Shown here piece after piece: positions 61,320 to 64,000 of a DNA stretch of 64,000 nucleotides (position 1 is its first letter; each line of letters starts with the position of its first letter). The notes beneath the pieces are model-generated. The model was given only the letters and a program-made list of their open reading frames with translations, searched no databases and was not told the DNA's origin. The stretch covers positions 992,001 to 1,056,000 of the forward strand of contig NZ_JAGFMD010000001.1 of NCBI RefSeq assembly GCF_017592825.1, read 5' to 3'. Source of the stretch: Roseivirga sp. E12 (lineage in GTDB: Bacteria > Bacteroidota > Bacteroidia > Cytophagales > Cyclobacteriaceae). The position numbers and the translations under genes were made by a program.

Positions 61320-63560
61320 ATGTCATATCTAATTTATGCAGTACCCGTTCTGGGTCTAATCGGCTTGCTAGTCATGATCATCAAATCAAGATGGGTGAAC
61401 AAACAAGATGCAGGCGATCAAAAAATGCAGGACCTTGCTAACTACATCCGTGAGGGAGCACTTGCATTCCTTAGTGCTGAATACAGAGTACTATCTATTT
61501 TTGTTGTAGTTGCTGGAATTTTATTAGGCGTCATCTCTACACTAGTAGAAACTACACACTGGTTTATTGTAGTAGCATTTGTTATTGGTGCATTCTTCTC
61601 TGCGCTTGCAGGAAACATCGGTATGAGAATCGCCACAGCAGCTAACGTAAGAACGACACAAGCTGCAAGAACAAGTCTTCCACAGGCTTTGAAAGTATCG
61701 TTTACAGGTGGAACCGTAATGGGACTTGGTGTTGCCGGTCTAGCGGTTTTCGGCCTTAGTATGCTATTTATTTTCTTGTTCCAATTCTTCATGGATGGAG
61801 AGTGGACCAATACAGGTGATATGACAGTAGTATTAGAGGCCCTAGCAGGTTTCTCTTTAGGTGCTGAGTCAATTGCCCTTTTTGCCAGAGTTGGTGGTGG
61901 TATCTATACAAAAGCTGCTGACGTAGGTGCTGACCTTGTAGGTAAAGTTGAAGCTGGTATTCCAGAAGATGATCCAAGAAACCCTGCTACAATTGCTGAT
62001 AACGTAGGTGATAACGTAGGTGACGTTGCTGGTATGGGTGCCGACTTATTCGGTTCTTATGTAGCTACTGTGCTAGCATCAATGGTACTTGGTAACTATG
62101 TGATCCAAGATATGGGTGGTGCTATTACTGATGATTTTGGTGGTATTGGACCAATTCTATTACCATTAGTTATCGCTGGTGCAGGAATCATCTTCTCTAT
62201 TTTAGGTGCAATGATCATTAGAATCAGTAATAATGACGCAAAAGAATCTGAAGTTCAGGCAGCCTTGAATAAAGGTAACTGGGGCTCAATTATATTGACA
62301 GCGATTGCATGTTGGTTCCTTATCGACATGATGCTACCTGCCACAATGCAAATGAGATTGTTTGGTGAAGGTATTGTTGAAATCACTTCACTTAGAGTAT
62401 TTGGAGCTGTCCTTGTAGGCCTATTTGTAGGTGCTGCTATCTCCTACTTCACAGAGTATTATACTGCTATAGGTAAAAAACCAGTAATGAGTATTATTCA
62501 AAACTCATCAACTGGTGCAGCAACAAACATTATTGCTGGTCTTTCAACTGGTATGAAATCAACCTTCGCTCCTATCCTTCTATTTGCAGGTGCTATCTGG
62601 GGAGCTTACGAACTAGCCGGCTTCTACGGTGTAGGTATCGCTGCTTCAGCTATGATGGCAACTACGGCCATGCAATTGGCTATTGATGCTTTCGGACCGA
62701 TCGCTGATAATGCTGGTGGTATTGCAGAGATGAGCGACTGCCCTGACGAAGTTCGTGAAAGAACAGACATTCTTGATTCAGTAGGTAACACTACTGCTGC
62801 AATTGGTAAAGGTTTTGCCATTGCATCTGCTGCTTTGACAGCACTTGCCTTGTTTGCAGCTTATGTAACTTTCACTGGTATTGATGGAATTAACATATTC
62901 AAAGCAGACGTACTTGCTGCATTGTTCATTGGCGGTATGATACCAGTTGTATTCTCTGCACTCGCTATGGAGTCAGTTGGTAAAGCAGCCATGGAAATGG
63001 TAAAAGAAGTAAGAAGACAGTTCAAAGAGATTCCAGGTATTATGGAAGGAACTGCAACACCTGAGTACGGAAAATGTGTTGATATCTCTACTAAGGCGGC
63101 TATCAGAGAAATGATGCTTCCGGGTGCCATCACCATCATCTTCCCTATCATCATTGGATTCGCTATGGGTGCTGAGCCTCTTGGAGCTTATATGGCTGGT
63201 GTGGCTGTTTCAGGTGTACTTTGGGCCATCTTCCAGAACAATGCTGGTGGAGCATGGGACAACGCTAAGAAGTCTTTCGAAGCTGGTGTTGAGATTGACG
63301 GTGAGATGACTTTCAAAGGATCAGAAGCTCATAAAGCTGCTGTAACTGGTGATACTGTTGGTGATCCATTCAAAGATACTTCAGGACCTTCGATGAACAT
63401 TCTTATCAAACTTACTTGTTTGATTGGTCTTGTTATCGCTCCTATCTTGGGAGAGATTGCCGGAACTGGTTCACATGCTGATGATCTTAAAGTGATCAAT
63501 GACGACACAAAAGAACTTCACATGGATGAAGTTGACGAAATGATTACTGAGGTGAAATAA
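61320..63560 (+). CDS. hppA: K+-dependent membrane pyrophosphatase, probably Na+-pumping
   Basis: A 746-residue integral membrane enzyme that couples pyrophosphate hydrolysis to ion export. About 16 membrane helices are expected. The PPi site is [20 protein letters not shown], with [18 protein letters not shown] after it; a second conserved loop is [16 protein letters not shown]. The segment [12 protein letters not shown] has Ala rather than Lys at the position that separates the K+-dependent from the K+-independent group. K+-dependent forms in Bacteroidota pump Na+ (some also H+); ion choice here is inferred. A perfect palindromic terminator follows. Confidence 0.95.
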   Translation: MSYLIYAVPVLGLIGLLVMIIKSRWVNKQDAGDQKMQDLANYIREGALAFLSAEYRVLSIFVVVAGILLGVISTLVETTHWFIVVAFVIGAFFSALAGNIGMRIATAANVRTTQAARTSLPQALKVSFTGGTVMGLGVAGLAVFGLSMLFIFLFQFFMDGEWTNTGDMTVVLEALAGFSLGAESIALFARVGGGIYTKAADVGADLVGKVEAGIPEDDPRNPATIADNVGDNVGDVAGMGADLFGSYVATVLASMVLGNYVIQDMGGAITDDFGGIGPILLPLVIAGAGIIFSILGAMIIRISNNDAKESEVQAALNKGNWGSIILTAIACWFLIDMMLPATMQMRLFGEGIVEITSLRVFGAVLVGLFVGAAISYFTEYYTAIGKKPVMSIIQNSSTGAATNIIAGLSTGMKSTFAPILLFAGAIWGAYELAGFYGVGIAASAMMATTAMQLAIDAFGPIADNAGGIAEMSDCPDEVRERTDILDSVGNTTAAIGKGFAIASAALTALALFAAYVTFTGIDGINIFKADVLAALFIGGMIPVVFSALAMESVGKAAMEMVKEVRRQFKEIPGIMEGTATPEYGKCVDISTKAAIREMMLPGAITIIFPIIIGFAMGAEPLGAYMAGVAVSGVLWAIFQNNAGGAWDNAKKSFEAGVEIDGEMTFKGSEAHKAAVTGDTVGDPFKDTSGPSMNILIKLTCLIGLVIAPILGEIAGTGSHADDLKVINDDTKELHMDEVDEMITEVK

Positions 63561-63588
63561 TACCACCATTTAAATAAAGATAGTTTCA

Positions 63589-63614
63589 AAGGTCTCGAAA
63601 TTTCGAGACCTTTC
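63589..63614 (+). terminator. Rho-independent terminator
   Basis: A perfect 26-base palindrome (13-base arms AAAGGTCTCGAAA / TTTCGAGACCTTT), followed by a T-rich run, 28 bases after the pyrophosphatase stop. The loop must open a few central A-T pairs. Confidence 0.9.
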
Positions 63615-63868
63615 TTTTTTCCCACATAAGGGGAGTTCATAGGTTGAATTGTGTAGAATAGGTAGGTTTTAAAGATTGTTTGACGAAATATTAGGTTTTG
63701 TAAAACTCGAATCTACAGTATGCGTTAGCATTTTAGGTCAATTATTCAAAACTCAATCAACAGCATATGTTCTTTTCTTGGTCAAACTCGTTACACAAAC
63801 AACACACTCTAAACAAATTACTTCAGACTAGCAGCGTAGTATTTCTCGGTACTTAAAGTATTGGCTTT

Positions 63869-64000
63869 ATGAAGCGGTTGCTAGAAAAACTAAAAGCCGG
63901 AGATGAAAAGTCTCTGGATGAATTCGTGTACTTAAACCTTTCTAAGGTTTTCAATTTCTGCTATGCCCTACTAAAATCGAGGGAAGAAGCGGAAGAGGTC
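63869..64000 (+). CDS. ECF-type RNA polymerase sigma factor, 3' end outside window
   Basis: Only the first 44 codons are in the window. They read MKRLLEKLKAGDEKSLDEFV and continue with FNFCYALLKSREEAEEV, the region-2 pattern of sigma-70 ECF factors of Bacteroidota (the KxGDExAxxxLY start and the later SREEAEEV for DAEDxxQE). Such sigma factors often control neighbouring TonB receptors through a FecR-like anti-sigma protein, which would lie outside the window. The start ATG at 63869 is the first in this frame. The 254 bp between it and the pyrophosphatase terminator hold no other gene. Confidence 0.8.
   Translation, partial: MKRLLEKLKAGDEKSLDEFVYLNLSKVFNFCYALLKSREEAEEV

Noticed and set aside
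61442-61810. Minus-strand frame inside the pyrophosphatase gene
   Set aside because: It mirrors hydrophobic codons of a conserved membrane protein; no independent coding sign.

Overview
The window is a piece of chromosome from a marine-type Bacteroidota bacterium, most likely order Cytophagales (Roseivirga/Marivirga-like relatives; genus not determinable by eye). The evidence is the protein set: a TonB-dependent receptor with a carboxypeptidase-like N-terminal domain, periplasmic-propeller sensor kinase, VPS10/BNR propeller proteins, PadR plus permease-prefix ABC permease, DUF6090-type membrane proteins, ligase-associated helicase, Na+-type pyrophosphatase. Promoter-like boxes also fit the Bacteroidota form TAnnTTTG. 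About 51 protein genes fill the window. No rRNA, tRNA, CRISPR array, insertion sequence or prophage was seen.

Layout. 1-8.5 kb: end of a DUF58 gene, then a ferredoxin divergent from a LuxC-like acyl-CoA reductase, a short-chain fatty acid transporter, two uncharacterised envelope genes and aconitase. 8.5-16.4 kb: one-chain Fe-S serine dehydratase, then small or secreted proteins (NTF2-like, DUF1428, EthD-like) and a TPR/TolB-like membrane protein. 16.6-26 kb: periplasmic aspartic protease divergent from a membrane-anchored ToxR-like regulator, a run of small genes, exported SurE, a methyltransferase, a solute-binding-like protein, a FrnE-type thiol oxidoreductase, and a membrane AraC regulator. 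26-32 kb: DUF885 lipoprotein and a response regulator/propeller histidine kinase operon. 32-38 kb: a three-gene operon (TPR-propeller protein, soluble TonB C-terminal domain protein, membrane protein) divergent from a VPS10 propeller protein. 38-48 kb: two GNATs, a lipoprotein, Lhr-like helicase, LysR divergent from an Asp/Glu racemase, PadR-permease operon, DUF6090 protein. 48-64 kb: DPP-IV-type peptidase, a channel-like protein with an exported N-terminal domain, a 403-bp gap filled with repeats, a second VPS10 propeller protein, GNAT, M28 peptidase, DUF3817, TonB receptor-SDR pair, K+-dependent membrane pyrophosphatase, and the start of an ECF sigma factor.

How the genes fit together. Much of the content concerns the envelope: peptidases (S9, M28, DUF885, aspartic), propeller proteins, TonB-linked uptake, and membrane-bound regulators. 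Central metabolism is represented by aconitase, serine deaminase and the ion-pumping pyrophosphatase. No defence or mobile system was found. The observations most worth a second look are an exported beta-helix-like protein ending in a K+-channel pore (50567-52372); a 13-bp perfect hairpin that closes on the start codon of an NTF2-like gene (12357-12390); a 23-bp perfect direct repeat at the PadR start (46976-47042); a soluble TonB C-terminal domain protein coupled to a propeller gene (33307-35012); and two families of intergenic palindromic repeats.
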